Source of the DNA: [Streptosporangium] indianense
GTDB lineage: Bacteria; Actinomycetota; Actinomycetes; Streptomycetales; Streptomycetaceae
Reading direction: 5' to 3'
Length of the DNA stretch: 59,442 nucleotides
Assembly (NCBI RefSeq): GCF_021474405.1
Contig: NZ_JAKEIO010000035.1
Coordinates: forward strand, 1-59,442
Below are positions 27,791 to 37,398 of the stretch, piece by piece; the first letter of the stretch is position 1; each line of letters begins with the position of its first letter. Both the position numbers and the translations under genes were made by a program. The notes below the pieces were generated by a model that did no database searches, was not told the origin of the DNA, and saw nothing but the letters and a program-made list of their open reading frames with translations.

Positions 27791-27809
27791 GACGGGCGGG
27801 CCGGGGCGC

Positions 27810-28244
27810 TCAGTCCTCCCACTCACCGCTCCGGGAGGACGCACGCCGGCGTCCGAAGAGGTCCGGGTTGCTGCGGGCCGCCTGGACGAGGTTGACGCCG
27901 ACGATGCCCGCCCAGGCGACCAGCATGCCGGGCAGCCGGGCCACGCCGCCGCCGATCGCGGACAGCGGCACCGCGAGGACCAGGGAGACGATCCCGAACC
28001 CGAACCGCTCGCCCCAGGAGTCGGTGGCCCGCGGCGCCCGCGAGTCCCGGGCCGTCTGCATCTGCTGCTCGGCGAGCTGGCGCCGCACCCGGCGTTCCAC
28101 CGCGCTGTCGATGCGCTGGTCGACCTTCTCCAGGAACGACTCGACCAGCGCCGACTCGTACTCCTCGCCGAGGTCCCTGCGGGCGTGCAGGGTGGCGTCG
28201 AGTTCCTTCTTCAGTTCGGTGTCCCGCGCGTCCATTCCCGTCAT
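27810..28244 (-). CDS. Small membrane protein of unknown function
   Basis: 144 aa from ATG 28244 (a second ATG at 28235 is possible). The N-terminal half is charged and coiled-coil-like (DARDTELKKELDATLHARRD, LEKVDQRIDSAVERRVRRQL), followed by a Trp-containing linker and two hydrophobic segments (about 80-128: FGIVSLVLAVPLSAIGGGVA, LPGMLVAWAGIVGVNLVQAA). The tail is basic and Ser-rich. No domain is recognised. Similar coiled-coil plus two-helix proteins are common in Streptomyces. Its promoter faces the RpiR gene about 166 bp away. Confidence 0.78.
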   Translation of the reverse strand: MTGMDARDTELKKELDATLHARRDLGEEYESALVESFLEKVDQRIDSAVERRVRRQLAEQQMQTARDSRAPRATDSWGERFGFGIVSLVLAVPLSAIGGGVARLPGMLVAWAGIVGVNLVQAARSNPDLFGRRRASSRSGEWED

Positions 28245-28354
28245 GCGCCCCACCGTAGAAAGCGCCGCCGCGGGCCGCACTGGGGTTAGCCCCCCTGTTC
28301 CCCCAGGGGTCTGCCGGTCCGGGCCCCCGCCGCCCACCGGTCCGGCTTGCCGCT

Positions 28355-28392
28355 CTGCATATGCTCATGCAGAATCCTCAGCTACTGAATAG
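28355..28392 (+). promoter_or_regulatory. Candidate operator upstream of the RpiR-family gene
   Basis: CTGCAT (28355-28360) and ATGCAG (28367-28372) form an inverted repeat with a 6-nt spacer; TGAATAG follows at 28386-28392, 18 nt before the start codon. The same heptamer forms one arm of the operator-like repeat on the hutU promoter. Confidence 0.4.
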
Positions 28393-28409
28393 GCGAGGGG
28401 GAGCACGTC

Positions 28410-29252
28410 ATGAGCGTGACCGACAGCCCTGCCGCGCGGCTGCAGGCCCTGTTCGAGGGCCACCGGCTGACGCCGACCCAGCGGCGCATCGCGCACAGCA
28501 TGGTGCGGCGCGCCGCCGACGTGCCGTTCCTGTCGAGCGTGGAGCTCGCCGAACTGGCCGGGGTCAGCCAGCCGTCCGTCACCCGCTTCGCCGTCGCCCT
28601 CGGCTTCGACGGCTACCCCGCCCTGCGTCGCCACCTGCGCGAGGTCGCCCCCGCCGAACCGGCCGAGGAGGCCGGGGTCCACAACGAGTACCAGCAGGCC
28701 GTCGAGGCCGAGATCGCGAACCTGCGGCACCTGGCGGAGGCACTGGCCGACCCCGCGCCCGTGCAGCGCGCGGGACGCCTCCTGGCGGCCTCCCGCCCGC
28801 TCCTCGTCCTGGGCCTGCGGGCGGCCGCCGCCCAGGCACACGGCTTCGCCTACTTCGCCGCCAAGGTCCACCCCGACGTACGGCTGCTCGGCGAGGGCGG
28901 CACCATGCTCCAGGACCGCATCGACGCCGCCGTCCGGGCCGGGGCGAGCGCACTGCTCTGTTTCGCCCTGCCCCGGCACCCCCGCGAGGTCGTCGACACC
29001 CTCGGCTACGCCCGGGAGGCCGGGCTGACCGTCGTCACGGTCGCCGACTCCGCGTTCGCACCCGTCGCCAAGGTCTCCGACCTGCTGCTGCCCGCCGCCG
29101 TCGGCACCGGCCTCGCCTTCGACACGGCCTGTGCGCCGATGCTGCTCGGCCGGGTCCTGCTGGAGGCCATGTGCGACGACCTGCCCCAGGCGCAGTCCCG
29201 TCTGGAGGAGTTCGACGCGAAGGCGGCGGCGCGGGGCCTGTTCGTCGACTGA
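28410..29252 (+). CDS. MurR/RpiR-family transcriptional regulator (HTH + SIS)
   Basis: 280 aa from ATG 28410, with GAGGGGG upstream. The N-terminal HTH_6 domain (about 1-80) has LTPTQRRIAHSMVRRAADV, SSVELAELAGVSQPSVTRFA and FDGYPALRRHLRE. The C-terminal SIS domain (about 120-260) includes AASRPLLVLGLRAAAAQAHG and LLCFALPRHPREVVDTLGYA. SIS domains normally bind phosphosugars, but RpiR-type proteins of this kind also sit beside amino-acid and hut genes. The hut operon is 2.5 kb away; sharing of TGAATAG with the hutU promoter makes hut a plausible target (inference). Confidence 0.9.
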   Translation: MSVTDSPAARLQALFEGHRLTPTQRRIAHSMVRRAADVPFLSSVELAELAGVSQPSVTRFAVALGFDGYPALRRHLREVAPAEPAEEAGVHNEYQQAVEAEIANLRHLAEALADPAPVQRAGRLLAASRPLLVLGLRAAAAQAHGFAYFAAKVHPDVRLLGEGGTMLQDRIDAAVRAGASALLCFALPRHPREVVDTLGYAREAGLTVVTVADSAFAPVAKVSDLLLPAAVGTGLAFDTACAPMLLGRVLLEAMCDDLPQAQSRLEEFDAKAAARGLFVD

Positions 29253-29342
29253 CGGCGCGCCGCGCGGCTTCTCAGATTCGTCTCACATTGCGTCGCTACC
29301 CTACGGCTCCCCAAGGCTTCGGAGACCGGACGGAGGCTGGAC

Positions 29343-29927
29343 GTGACGCGTGGAGGACAGGGGCTGGCCCGGGTGGCCGTCGTCGTACGGGCGGGGGCGG
29401 CCCCGCTGTGGTGGCTGGGCGTGCTCGCGACGGGCATCGGCCTGCTCGCACCGGGCCTGACGGGACGCCGGATCGGGGTCCTGGCCGGAGCGGCCCTCTT
29501 CGTCCTGGCGGTGGCCGTCGTGGGCGCCGTCCGTCGCAAGCGCTACGTGGCCCTGGCCGCCTCCGCGTCCCGGGCCGGGAAGCACGACGTACTCCAGGAC
29601 CGCGCGGTCACCGTGCGCAACTGGCGTCGCGGACACCGCTGGTGGCTCCTCCTCGCCTTCCTCGCCGCCCTGGGCAGCGCCTTCGCCGCCCCCGCGGCCG
29701 GGGGGATGCTCCTGGCCGGCTGCGGCGTGGGCCTGTGGCTGAAGTCGGCCTGGCTGGGCCGCCGGGAGCGGGACGGCGACGCGCTGCTGTGGGTCCGCGT
29801 GGACTGGCTGCGCGGGGGAGCGGCCCACCCGGCCGGCAAGCAGGTGAAGGCGTACCGCAGCACGGGCATCGCGGCCGGCGACGCGGCACCGGGAGGCGCA
29901 CGGAGGAAAACGCCGACGCTCGTGTGA
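29343..29927 (+). CDS. Integral membrane protein of unknown function
   Basis: 194 aa from GTG 29343, with GGAGG upstream. Four hydrophobic segments are seen: two in the first 65 residues (VVVRAGAAPLWWLGVLATGI and RRIGVLAGAALFVLAVAVVG) and a pair around 100-138 (WWLLLAFLAALGSAFAAPAA and GGMLLAGCGVGLWLKSAWLG). Loops are Arg-rich. The C-terminal ~50 residues are cytoplasmic and basic. No family is recognised. It ends at 29927 and the next 370 bp are repeats reaching the convergent decarboxylase. Confidence 0.72.
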   Translation: MTRGGQGLARVAVVVRAGAAPLWWLGVLATGIGLLAPGLTGRRIGVLAGAALFVLAVAVVGAVRRKRYVALAASASRAGKHDVLQDRAVTVRNWRRGHRWWLLLAFLAALGSAFAAPAAGGMLLAGCGVGLWLKSAWLGRRERDGDALLWVRVDWLRGGAAHPAGKQVKAYRSTGIAAGDAAPGGARRKTPTLV

Positions 29928-29939
29928 TCGAGCAGCGGC

Positions 29940-30300
29940 GCAATGCCCCAGAGGCGCGGAGAACCGCGCGACCGGCCGCGACGCACCGCGGCCGGCACCG
30001 TGGGCCAACCCTCTGCGCTGGTGTGAACCGGCAGTGGTGGGCCCGCCCAAGGGGTGCGGGGAACTGCGCGACCGGCCGCGACGCACCCGAGGCCGACACC
30101 GTGCGCCAAGCCCCTGTGCTGGTGTGAATCGGCAGTGGTGGGCCGACCCGAGGGGCGCGGGGAACTGCGCGACCGGCCGCGACGCACCGCGGCCGGCACC
30201 GTGCGCCAAGCCCCTGTGCTGGTGTGAATCGGCAGTGGGGGCCCACCCAAGGGGCGCGGGGAACTGCGCGACCGGCCGCGACGCACCCGAGGCCGGGAAC
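29940..30300. repeat. Tandem array of ~100-bp G+C-rich units
   Basis: Three full units and one partial unit occur with period 99-101 bp; the anchor GAACTGCGCGACCGGCCGCG (or GAACCGCGCG variant) starts at about 29961, 30061, 30162 and 30261. Each unit also carries GTGCGCCAAGCCCCTGTGCT, GGTGTGAATCGGCAGTG and AAGGGGCGCGGG. The array fills the whole gap between two convergent genes and ends at the decarboxylase stop codon. No ORF is supported within it. Confidence 0.9.
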
Positions 30301-31674
30301 CTACGGAACCTCCCACGGTGCTCGCGTCAGTGCATCGGCCTCCGCCCCACCCGACTCGGCTACGACCTCCTCCAGTGTCTGCGCCCGCCGCACCACCGCG
30401 AACCTCCCGCCCGGCCCGAACCCGTACACCCCTGGCCGGACCAGCGAGTTGTACCCGTAGTGGTGCGCGAAGTAGTACGCCCCGGTGTCCAGCGCCGCCG
30501 CGTAGTCCCCCTGCTCCAGCAGCGGCATGGACCGCCCCTGCGCCAGCAGGTCCCCCGCGAAACAGGCCGGCCCCGCGACGTCCTGCACCACCACCGGCCC
30601 GTCCTTCGGCCGCCCCTTCGCGTCGTACGCGGAGATCCGCAACGGCCAGCTCTCCGGCGCGTACACCGTCCGCGCGGCCACCTGCACCCCGGCGTGCGTC
30701 ACCGCCACCGCCCGCCCGCCGGAGGCCTTCGCGTACTCGACCCGCGCCACCACCGTCCCGTGCTTCGCCAGCAGTGACCGCCCGAACTCGGTGACCAGCC
30801 CGTACCGTCCGTCGAACAGCCCCGGCACCTGATCGGCCAGCAGCCGCGCGTACCGCGCGTACGTCGGGGTCGTCTCCTCGGACGCGAAGTTCACCGGCAG
30901 GCCGCCGCCGATGTCGAGCGTGTCGACCTGCTGCCGCCCGGCCCGCCGGTTGATCTCCTCCGCCAGGGCGTAGATCTCCGCCACACCCCGTGCCATCAGG
31001 GCCGGCGGGACGCCCTGGGACCCGGTGTGCGCGTGCAGCCGGGTCAGCCACGGCCGGTCCAGATACGCCTGGACGACCCACTCCCGGGCGCCCTCGTCGC
31101 GCAGCGCCACCCCGAACTTCGAGGTGGCCGTCGCCGTGGACAACGCCTCGATGGAGCCGCCGCCCACCTGCGGATTCACCCGGATTCCCAGAGGCGAGCG
31201 GCTCGTCCCCGGCCCGAGCAGGGCGTCGATGCGGTTCAGCTCCTGCGGATTGTCCGCGTTGACGGCGATGCCCAGGGCCAGCGCCTCGCGCAGCTCGGCC
31301 GGCGTCTTCGCGGGCGAGTCCAGCACCGTCATGGCCGAGGGCACCCCCGCGGCCCGCGCCAGCGCCAGCTCACCCGGGCTCGCGACCTCCGCGCCCACGC
31401 CCTCCTCGCGCAGCAGCCGCAGGACCGGCACCAGCGGGGTCGCCTTCACCGCGAAGGCGTGCAGCACGGGCGTGCCCGGCGCCACCACCGCCTCGAACGC
31501 CGCCCGCAGCTCCGCCGCCGACTCCCGGATGCCGGTGACGTCCAGCAGTCCGACGACGGGACTGTCCGGCCCGAGCAGCCCCTGCTCGACGGCGGCCCGC
31601 ACCGCCTCGTCCCGCCGGGCCGCCCGCCCGGCCCCGGTGTCGCCCGCCGCTGCCGCCTCGATGTGTGCGCCCAT
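30301..31674 (-). CDS. Fold-type III PLP-dependent decarboxylase (DAP/Orn/Arg decarboxylase-like)
   Basis: 457 aa from ATG 31674. The alanine-racemase-type barrel starts with VLHAFAVKATPLVPVLRLLR, whose Lys is the PLP anchor, followed by GVGAEVASPGELALARAAGV, LGIRVNPQVGGGSIEALST, HAHTGSQGVPP and the phosphate-binding TLDIGGGLPVNF. The C-terminal beta domain has VVVQDVAGPACFAGDLLAQG with the inter-subunit catalytic Cys, and DTGAYYFAHHYGYNSLVRPG. It resembles amino-acid decarboxylases of the LysA/SpeC group, but the specificity residues do not identify a substrate. It is divergent from the hut operon and shares its 130-bp promoter region. Confidence 0.88.
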   Translation of the reverse strand: MGAHIEAAAAGDTGAGRAARRDEAVRAAVEQGLLGPDSPVVGLLDVTGIRESAAELRAAFEAVVAPGTPVLHAFAVKATPLVPVLRLLREEGVGAEVASPGELALARAAGVPSAMTVLDSPAKTPAELREALALGIAVNADNPQELNRIDALLGPGTSRSPLGIRVNPQVGGGSIEALSTATATSKFGVALRDEGAREWVVQAYLDRPWLTRLHAHTGSQGVPPALMARGVAEIYALAEEINRRAGRQQVDTLDIGGGLPVNFASEETTPTYARYARLLADQVPGLFDGRYGLVTEFGRSLLAKHGTVVARVEYAKASGGRAVAVTHAGVQVAARTVYAPESWPLRISAYDAKGRPKDGPVVVQDVAGPACFAGDLLAQGRSMPLLEQGDYAAALDTGAYYFAHHYGYNSLVRPGVYGFGPGGRFAVVRRAQTLEEVVAESGGAEADALTRAPWEVP

Positions 31675-31722
31675 GCATCCAGCCAAACATCCCCGGCACC
31701 GCCGCGCCGAAGCCCCGACGTA

Positions 31723-31759
31723 TTGACTAGCTCTATTCATCAGTCCAGGATGTGAATAG
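31723..31759 (+). promoter_or_regulatory. hutU promoter overlapped by an inverted repeat
   Basis: TTGACT (31723-31728), a 17-nt spacer and CAGGAT (31746-31751) make a strong vegetative-type promoter. CTATTCA (31733-31739) and TGAATAG (31753-31759) form a perfect 7-bp inverted repeat with 13-nt spacing, covering the spacer and the initiation region. This is the geometry of a repressor operator. Confidence 0.6.
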
Positions 31760-31802
31760 AAGCAGCAACATTCCGCCGGGAGCACCCACCAGGAGGCAGA
31801 CC

Positions 31803-33467
31803 ATGTCAGGACCCCGCCCCGTCCGAGCGCCGCGCGGCACGGAACCGAGCGCCCTGGGATGGCAGCAGGAAGCCGCCCTGCGGATGCTGCAGAACAACCT
31901 CGACCCCGAGGTCGCCGAGCACCCCGACAAGCTCGTCGTCTACGGCGGCACCGGCAAGGCCGCCCGCGACTGGCGCTCCTTCGACGCCATGGTGCGCACC
32001 CTGAAGGGCCTCAAGCAGGACGAGACCATGCTGGTCCAGTCCGGCCGCCCGGTCGGCGTCATGCAGACCCACGAGTGGGCCCCGCGCGTCCTCATCGCCA
32101 ACTCCAACCTCGTCGGCGACTGGGCCAACTGGGAGGAGTTCCGCCGCCTGGAACACCTCGGCCTGACCATGTACGGCCAGATGACGGCCGGCTCCTGGAT
32201 CTACATCGGCACCCAGGGCATCCTCCAGGGCACCTACGAGACCTTCGCCGCCGTCGCCGCGAAGAAGTTCGGCGGGACCCTGGCCGGCACCATCACCCTG
32301 ACCGCCGGTCTCGGCGGCATGGGCGGCGCCCAGCCGCTCGCCGTCACCATGAACGACGGTGTGGCGATCTGCATCGACTGCGACCCGCGCGCCATCGAGC
32401 GCCGCATCGAGCACCGCTACCTCGACGTGAAGGCCGACTCCCTCGACCACGCCCTCAAGCTGGCGACCGAGGCGCGCGACGCCCGCCGCCCCCTGTCCAT
32501 CGGCGTCCTCGGCAACGCCGCCGAACTGGTCCCGCAGCTGCTCGCCATGGGCGCGCCCATCGACATCGTCACCGACCAGACCTCCGCCCACGACCCGCTG
32601 GCCTACCTGCCGCTGGGCACCGCCTTCGAGGACATGGCCGACGCCGCCGCCAAGGACCCGGCCGGCTTCACCACCCGGGCGCGCGAGTCCATGGCCCGGC
32701 ACGTGGAGGCCATGGTCGGCTTCATGGACGCCGGCGCCGAGGTCTTCGACTACGGCAACTCCATCCGCGGTGAGGCCCAGCTCGCCGGGTACGACCGGGC
32801 CTTCGCCTTCCCCGGCTTCGTCCCCGCCTACATCCGCCCGCTGTTCTGCGAGGGCAAGGGCCCCTTCCGCTGGGCCGCCCTGTCCGGCGAGGCCTCCGAC
32901 ATCGCCAAGACCGACAAGGCGATCCTCGACCTCTTCCCGGAGAACGAGTCCCTGGCCCGCTGGATCAAGATGGCCGGCGAACGGGTCCACTTCCAGGGCC
33001 TGCCCGCCCGCATCTGCTGGCTCGGCTACGGCGAGCGCGACAAGGCCGGTGAGCGGTTCAACGACATGGTCGCGAGCGGGGAGCTGGCCGCGCCGGTCGT
33101 CATCGGCCGCGACCACCTCGACTGCGGTTCCGTCGCGTCCCCCTACCGGGAGACCGAGGCCATGCTCGACGGATCCGACGCGATCGCCGACTGGCCGCTG
33201 CTGAACGCCATGGTGAACGTCGCCTCCGGCGCGTCCTGGGTGTCGATCCACCACGGCGGCGGCGTCGGCATGGGCCGCTCCATCCACGCCGGGCAGGTCA
33301 CGGTGGCCGACGGCACGGCACTCGCGGGCGAGAAGATCCGCCGGGTGCTCACCAACGACCCCGGCATGGGCGTCATCCGGCACGTCGACGCCGGGTACGA
33401 CATCGCCGAGTCGGTGGCGGGGGAGCGGGGCGTCCGCGTCCCCATGCGCGAGGGTGACCCGGCGTGA
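31803..33467 (+). CDS. hutU: Urocanate hydratase (urocanase)
   Basis: 554 aa from ATG 31803, with AGGAGG upstream. It adds water to urocanate to make 4-imidazolone-5-propionate using tightly bound NAD+. Family sequence runs the full length: [40 protein letters not shown], the NAD-binding [14 protein letters not shown], the active-site region [15 protein letters not shown], and [17 protein letters not shown]. It is the first gene of an operon, with its stop overlapping the next start (GTGA). Histidase (hutH) is not in the window; in Streptomyces it is generally encoded elsewhere. Confidence 0.97.
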   Translation: MSGPRPVRAPRGTEPSALGWQQEAALRMLQNNLDPEVAEHPDKLVVYGGTGKAARDWRSFDAMVRTLKGLKQDETMLVQSGRPVGVMQTHEWAPRVLIANSNLVGDWANWEEFRRLEHLGLTMYGQMTAGSWIYIGTQGILQGTYETFAAVAAKKFGGTLAGTITLTAGLGGMGGAQPLAVTMNDGVAICIDCDPRAIERRIEHRYLDVKADSLDHALKLATEARDARRPLSIGVLGNAAELVPQLLAMGAPIDIVTDQTSAHDPLAYLPLGTAFEDMADAAAKDPAGFTTRARESMARHVEAMVGFMDAGAEVFDYGNSIRGEAQLAGYDRAFAFPGFVPAYIRPLFCEGKGPFRWAALSGEASDIAKTDKAILDLFPENESLARWIKMAGERVHFQGLPARICWLGYGERDKAGERFNDMVASGELAAPVVIGRDHLDCGSVASPYRETEAMLDGSDAIADWPLLNAMVNVASGASWVSIHHGGGVGMGRSIHAGQVTVADGTALAGEKIRRVLTNDPGMGVIRHVDAGYDIAESVAGERGVRVPMREGDPA

Positions 33468-34699
33468 CCCAGGACACCGGCGGCTCCTTCCACCAGATGT
33501 GGCGCGAGCTGCTCCCCCTCGGCCGGCACCCCGACTCCGGCGGCTACCGCCGGTTCGCCTGGAGCGGCGTCGACGGCGACTGCCGGGCCTGGTTCGAGGA
33601 CCAGGCCACCGCCCGCGGGCTGCGCTACGAGCTCGACCGGAACGGCAACCAGTGGGCCTGGCTCGGGGACCCCGCCGAGGGCGACGCCGTCGTCACCGGA
33701 TCACACCTGGACTCCGTGCCCGACGGCGGCGCCTTCGACGGCCCCCTCGGCGTCGTGTCCGCCTTCGCCGCCCTGGACGAGCTGCGCGGCAGGGACGCCC
33801 GCTTCGAGCGGCCCCTCGCCATCGTGAACTTCGGTGACGAGGAGGGTGCCCGGTTCGGGCTCGCCTGCGTCGGGTCCCGGCTCACCGCCGGCCAGCTCAC
33901 CCGCGAACAGGCGCACCGGCTCACCGACGGCGACGGCGTGACCCTGCCCCGGGCCATGGAGGCGGCCGGATACGACCCGGACGCCATCGGCCCGGACCCC
34001 GAACGGCTCGCCCGCATCGGTGCCTTCGTCGAACTGCACGTCGAGCAGGGCCGCGCCCTCGACCTGTCCGGCGACCGGGTCGGCATCGCCAGCGCCATCT
34101 GGCCGCACGGCCGCTGGCGGTTCGACTTCCGCGGCGAGGCCAACCACGCCGGCACCACCCGTCTCGCCGACCGCCACGACCCCATGCTGTCCTACGCCGA
34201 GACCGTCCTCGCCGCCCGCCGCGAGGCCGAACTCGCCGGGGCCGTCGCCACCTTCGGCAAGATCGCCGTCGAGCCCAACGGCGTCAACGCCATCCCCTCC
34301 CTGGTGCGCGGCTGGCTCGACTCCCGGGCCGAGGACCAGGCGAGCCTCGACACCGTCGTCGGCGGTATCGAGAAGGCGGCCCGCAGCTACGCGGACGCGC
34401 ACGGCGTCGACCTCGACATCGTCCGTGAGTCCTTCACGCCCGTCGTCGAGTTCGACCATGCCCTGCGCGACGAACTGGCCCGCATCCTCGGCACGGACAC
34501 CGGCCTCAGGGTCCCCGTCCTCGGCACCGGCGCCGGCCACGACGCCGGGATCCTGTCCGGGAGCATCCCGACCGCCATGCTGTTCGTGCGCAACCCCACC
34601 GGCGTCTCCCACTCACCGGCCGAGTCCGCGAGCGAGGACGACTGCGTGGCCGGGGTACTCGCACTCGCCGACGTACTGGAAGGACTGGCGTGCAGGTGA
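33464..34699 (+). CDS. M20-family amidohydrolase (allantoate amidohydrolase-like) in the hut operon
   Basis: 411 aa, GTG at 33464 overlapping hutU. Di-zinc motifs of the M20/allantoate-amidohydrolase group are present: [19 protein letters not shown] (His and Asp ligands), [11 protein letters not shown] (Glu-Glu), [10 protein letters not shown] (His) and GAGHDAGIL with SHSPAE near the C-terminus. The lid domain has [19 protein letters not shown]. Such enzymes hydrolyse N-carbamoyl or related amides. Set between hutU and hutF in an overlapping operon without a recognisable HutG, it most plausibly removes formyl from N-formylglutamate, the HutF product (inference). Its 3' end overlaps the hutF start by 10 bp. 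Confidence 0.9.
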   Translation: MTQDTGGSFHQMWRELLPLGRHPDSGGYRRFAWSGVDGDCRAWFEDQATARGLRYELDRNGNQWAWLGDPAEGDAVVTGSHLDSVPDGGAFDGPLGVVSAFAALDELRGRDARFERPLAIVNFGDEEGARFGLACVGSRLTAGQLTREQAHRLTDGDGVTLPRAMEAAGYDPDAIGPDPERLARIGAFVELHVEQGRALDLSGDRVGIASAIWPHGRWRFDFRGEANHAGTTRLADRHDPMLSYAETVLAARREAELAGAVATFGKIAVEPNGVNAIPSLVRGWLDSRAEDQASLDTVVGGIEKAARSYADAHGVDLDIVRESFTPVVEFDHALRDELARILGTDTGLRVPVLGTGAGHDAGILSGSIPTAMLFVRNPTGVSHSPAESASEDDCVAGVLALADVLEGLACR

Positions 34700-36042
34700 C
34701 GACAGCAGCCCCGCGGACGTACTGGCTGGAGCACGCCTGGCTCGGTACCCAGGTGGAACCGGGAGTGGCGCTGGAGGTCGCCGACGGCCGTATCACCGCC
34801 GTCCGCACCGGCGTCCCCGCCCCGCCGCCCGGCGCCGAGGTCCTGCGCGGACTTACCCTGCCCGGCCTGGCCAACGCCCACAGCCACGCCTTCCACCGCG
34901 CCCTGCGCGGCACCGTCCAGGTCGGCTCCGGCACCTTCTGGACCTGGCGCGAGGTCATGTACGCCACGGCCGCCCGCCTCACCCCGGACCGCTACCACGC
35001 CCTCGCCCGCGCGGTGTACGCCGAGATGGCCCTGGCCGGCATCACGGCCGTCGGCGAGTTCCACTACGTCCACCACGCCCCCGGCGGCACCCCCTACGCC
35101 GACCCCAACGCCATGGGCGAGGCCCTCATCGCCGCCGCCGCCGAAGCCGGGATCCGCATCACCCTTCTCGACACCGCCTACCTCTCCTCCGGCTTCGGGC
35201 AACCGCCCACCACCCACCAGCTCCGCTTCTCCGACGGGGACGCCGAGGCCTGGGCCGCACGCTCTTCACTTCTCAAGGAACGGGATCACGCACGGATCGG
35301 CGCGGCGATCCACTCCGTACGGGCCGTGCCCGCCGACCAGTTGGCGACCGTCGCGCAGTGGGCCGAGGAGCGGCGGGCACCGCTCCATGTGCACCTGTCC
35401 GAACAGACCGCGGAGAACGAGGCCTGCCGGGAGATCCACGGCTGCACCCCGGCCCAGCTCCTCGCCCTGCACGGCGTCCTCGGACCGCGCACCACCGGTG
35501 TCCACAACACCCACCTCACCGCCGAGGACATCTCCCTCATCGGCGGCAGCGGCACCGGCACCTGCATGTGCCCGACCACCGAGCGGGACCTCGCGGACGG
35601 CATCGGTCCGGCCGTCGCCCTGCAGAACGAAGGCTCGCCGCTCAGCCTCGGCTCCGACAGCCACGCCGTGATCGACCTGCTCGAAGAGGCCCGGGCCATG
35701 GAGCTGAACGAGCGGCTGCGCACCCGTACCCGAGGTCACTGGACGGCGGCGGCCCTCCTGCGGGCGGCCTCGGAGGACGGCCACTCAGCCCTCGGCTGGG
35801 ACGAGGCGGGCACCCTGGAGGCCGGCGCGCTCGCCGACTTCACCACCCTCGCCCTCGACTCGGTCAGGACGGCAGGGCCGCTTCCGCGGCTCGGGGCCGA
35901 GACGGCCGTATTCGCCGCGTCGGCAGCGGACGTGTCGCATACGGTCGTGGCAGGGCGGCACGTCGTACGGGACGGGGCCCACCGCCTCGTGCCGGACGTG
36001 CCGCGAGCCCTCGCGGACGCCGTCGAAGACCTGCGCGGATGA
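34690..36042 (+). CDS. hutF: Formimidoylglutamate deiminase
   Basis: 450 aa from GTG 34690, overlapping the preceding gene by 10 bp. Amidohydrolase-superfamily enzyme converting N-formimino-L-glutamate to N-formylglutamate plus ammonia. Metal ligands are visible in [19 protein letters not shown] (HxH), [30 protein letters not shown] and [12 protein letters not shown] (Asp). [17 protein letters not shown] and [15 protein letters not shown] are typical of HutF. Its presence points to the formylglutamate route of histidine breakdown. Translation is coupled to both neighbours. Confidence 0.94.
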   Translation: MQVTTAAPRTYWLEHAWLGTQVEPGVALEVADGRITAVRTGVPAPPPGAEVLRGLTLPGLANAHSHAFHRALRGTVQVGSGTFWTWREVMYATAARLTPDRYHALARAVYAEMALAGITAVGEFHYVHHAPGGTPYADPNAMGEALIAAAAEAGIRITLLDTAYLSSGFGQPPTTHQLRFSDGDAEAWAARSSLLKERDHARIGAAIHSVRAVPADQLATVAQWAEERRAPLHVHLSEQTAENEACREIHGCTPAQLLALHGVLGPRTTGVHNTHLTAEDISLIGGSGTGTCMCPTTERDLADGIGPAVALQNEGSPLSLGSDSHAVIDLLEEARAMELNERLRTRTRGHWTAAALLRAASEDGHSALGWDEAGTLEAGALADFTTLALDSVRTAGPLPRLGAETAVFAASAADVSHTVVAGRHVVRDGAHRLVPDVPRALADAVEDLRG

Positions 36043-36119
36043 CCGCGGGCCGCCCGCACGGGCGGCCCGCCTCCGCCCCCGAACCCGCCCACACCGCCGA
36101 CCAGGCCACCAAGGACGCC

Positions 36120-37334
36120 ATGAGCAACGCGACGACCGTCAGCCCCGCCCACTCCGCGAGCACCGCCAGCACGCTCATCACCAACATCGCCAGCCTGGTC
36201 ACCAACGACCCCTCCCTCGGTGACGGTTCCCCCCTCGGACTGGTCCGGGACGCGGCCGTCGTCATCGAAGGCGACCGCGTCGTGTGGACCGGTGATCAAA
36301 GCAAAGCACCCGCCACTGACAATCGGGTCGACGCCGAAGGCCGGGCGGTCCTGCCCGGCTTCGTGGACTCCCACTCCCACCTCGTCTTCGCGGGCGACCG
36401 GACGCAGGAGTTCAACGCCCGCATGTCCGGGCGTCCCTACAGCGCGGGCGGCATCCGCACCACGGTCGCGGCCACGCGGGCGGCGAGCGACGCGGAACTC
36501 GAGGCCAACGTCACCCGTTACCTCGCCGAAGCCCTCCGCCAGGGCACCACGACCTTCGAGACCAAGTCCGGCTACGGCCTGACCGTCGAGGACGAGGCCC
36601 GCGCCCTGCGCATCGCCGCCGCCCACACCGACGAGGTCACCTACCTCGGCGCCCACATCGTCCCGCCGGACCACACCGAGGACCCGGCCGGCTATGTCGC
36701 CCTCGTCACCGGCGAGATGCTCGACGCCTGCGCCCCGCACGCCCGCTGGATCGACGTCTTCTGCGAGAAGGGCGCCTTCGACGGCGACCAGGCCCGCGCG
36801 ATCCTCACCGCGGGCAAGGCGAAGGGCCTGCACCCCCGCATCCACGCCAACCAGCTGTCCTACGGCCCCGGCGTGCAGCTCGCGGTCGAGCTCGACGCGG
36901 CCAGCGCCGACCACTGCACCCACCTCACCGACGCGGACGTGGACGCCCTGGCCGCCGGCCGCACGGTCGCCACCCTGCTGCCCGGCGCCGAGTTCTCCAC
37001 GCGGGCCCAGTGGCCGGACGCGCGGCGGCTGCTGGACGCGGGCGTCACCGTCGCGCTGTCCACGGACTGCAACCCCGGCTCGTCCTTCACCTCGTCGGTC
37101 CCGTTCTGCGTCGCGCTGGCCGTACGGGACATGGGGATGACCCCGGACGAGGCCGTGTGGTCCGCGACGGCGGGCGGCGCGGCGGCCTTGCGTCGGGACG
37201 ACGTCGGCCGCCTCACCCCGGGCGCGTACGCGGACCTGACGCTCCTCGACGCCCCGAGCCACGTCCACCTGGCCTACCGGCCCGGCGTCCCCCTGGTCAG
37301 CGGGGTGTGGCGACGCGGAGTACGCGTGGTGTGA
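36120..37334 (+). CDS. hutI: Imidazolonepropionase
   Basis: 404 aa from ATG 36120 (AAGGA 5 nt upstream). An in-frame ATG at 36039 overlaps the hutF stop (ATGA) and would add 27 Pro/Ala-rich residues not typical of the family, so the downstream start is preferred, but the choice is open. The enzyme hydrolyses 4-imidazolone-5-propionate to formiminoglutamate. Motifs: [18 protein letters not shown] (HxH metal site and substrate Arg), [49 protein letters not shown] and [11 protein letters not shown] with the metal Asp. It is last in the hut operon. Confidence 0.96.
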   Translation: MSNATTVSPAHSASTASTLITNIASLVTNDPSLGDGSPLGLVRDAAVVIEGDRVVWTGDQSKAPATDNRVDAEGRAVLPGFVDSHSHLVFAGDRTQEFNARMSGRPYSAGGIRTTVAATRAASDAELEANVTRYLAEALRQGTTTFETKSGYGLTVEDEARALRIAAAHTDEVTYLGAHIVPPDHTEDPAGYVALVTGEMLDACAPHARWIDVFCEKGAFDGDQARAILTAGKAKGLHPRIHANQLSYGPGVQLAVELDAASADHCTHLTDADVDALAAGRTVATLLPGAEFSTRAQWPDARRLLDAGVTVALSTDCNPGSSFTSSVPFCVALAVRDMGMTPDEAVWSATAGGAAALRRDDVGRLTPGAYADLTLLDAPSHVHLAYRPGVPLVSGVWRRGVRVV

Positions 37335-37398
37335 TCACCGTCCGGTGAGAACGGGGTGCCGCGCCGGCGGTCGACGGCGTCACCGGAGGGCGGGGCGG

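Noticed and set aside
29940..30300. CRISPR-like interpretation of the 100-bp tandem units
   Set aside because: Units are long and contiguous, with no unique spacers and no cas genes nearby.
34020..36119. Upstream extension of the hutI frame through hutF
   Set aside because: The extension lies inside well-supported genes in another frame; hutI-like sequence begins only after 36120.
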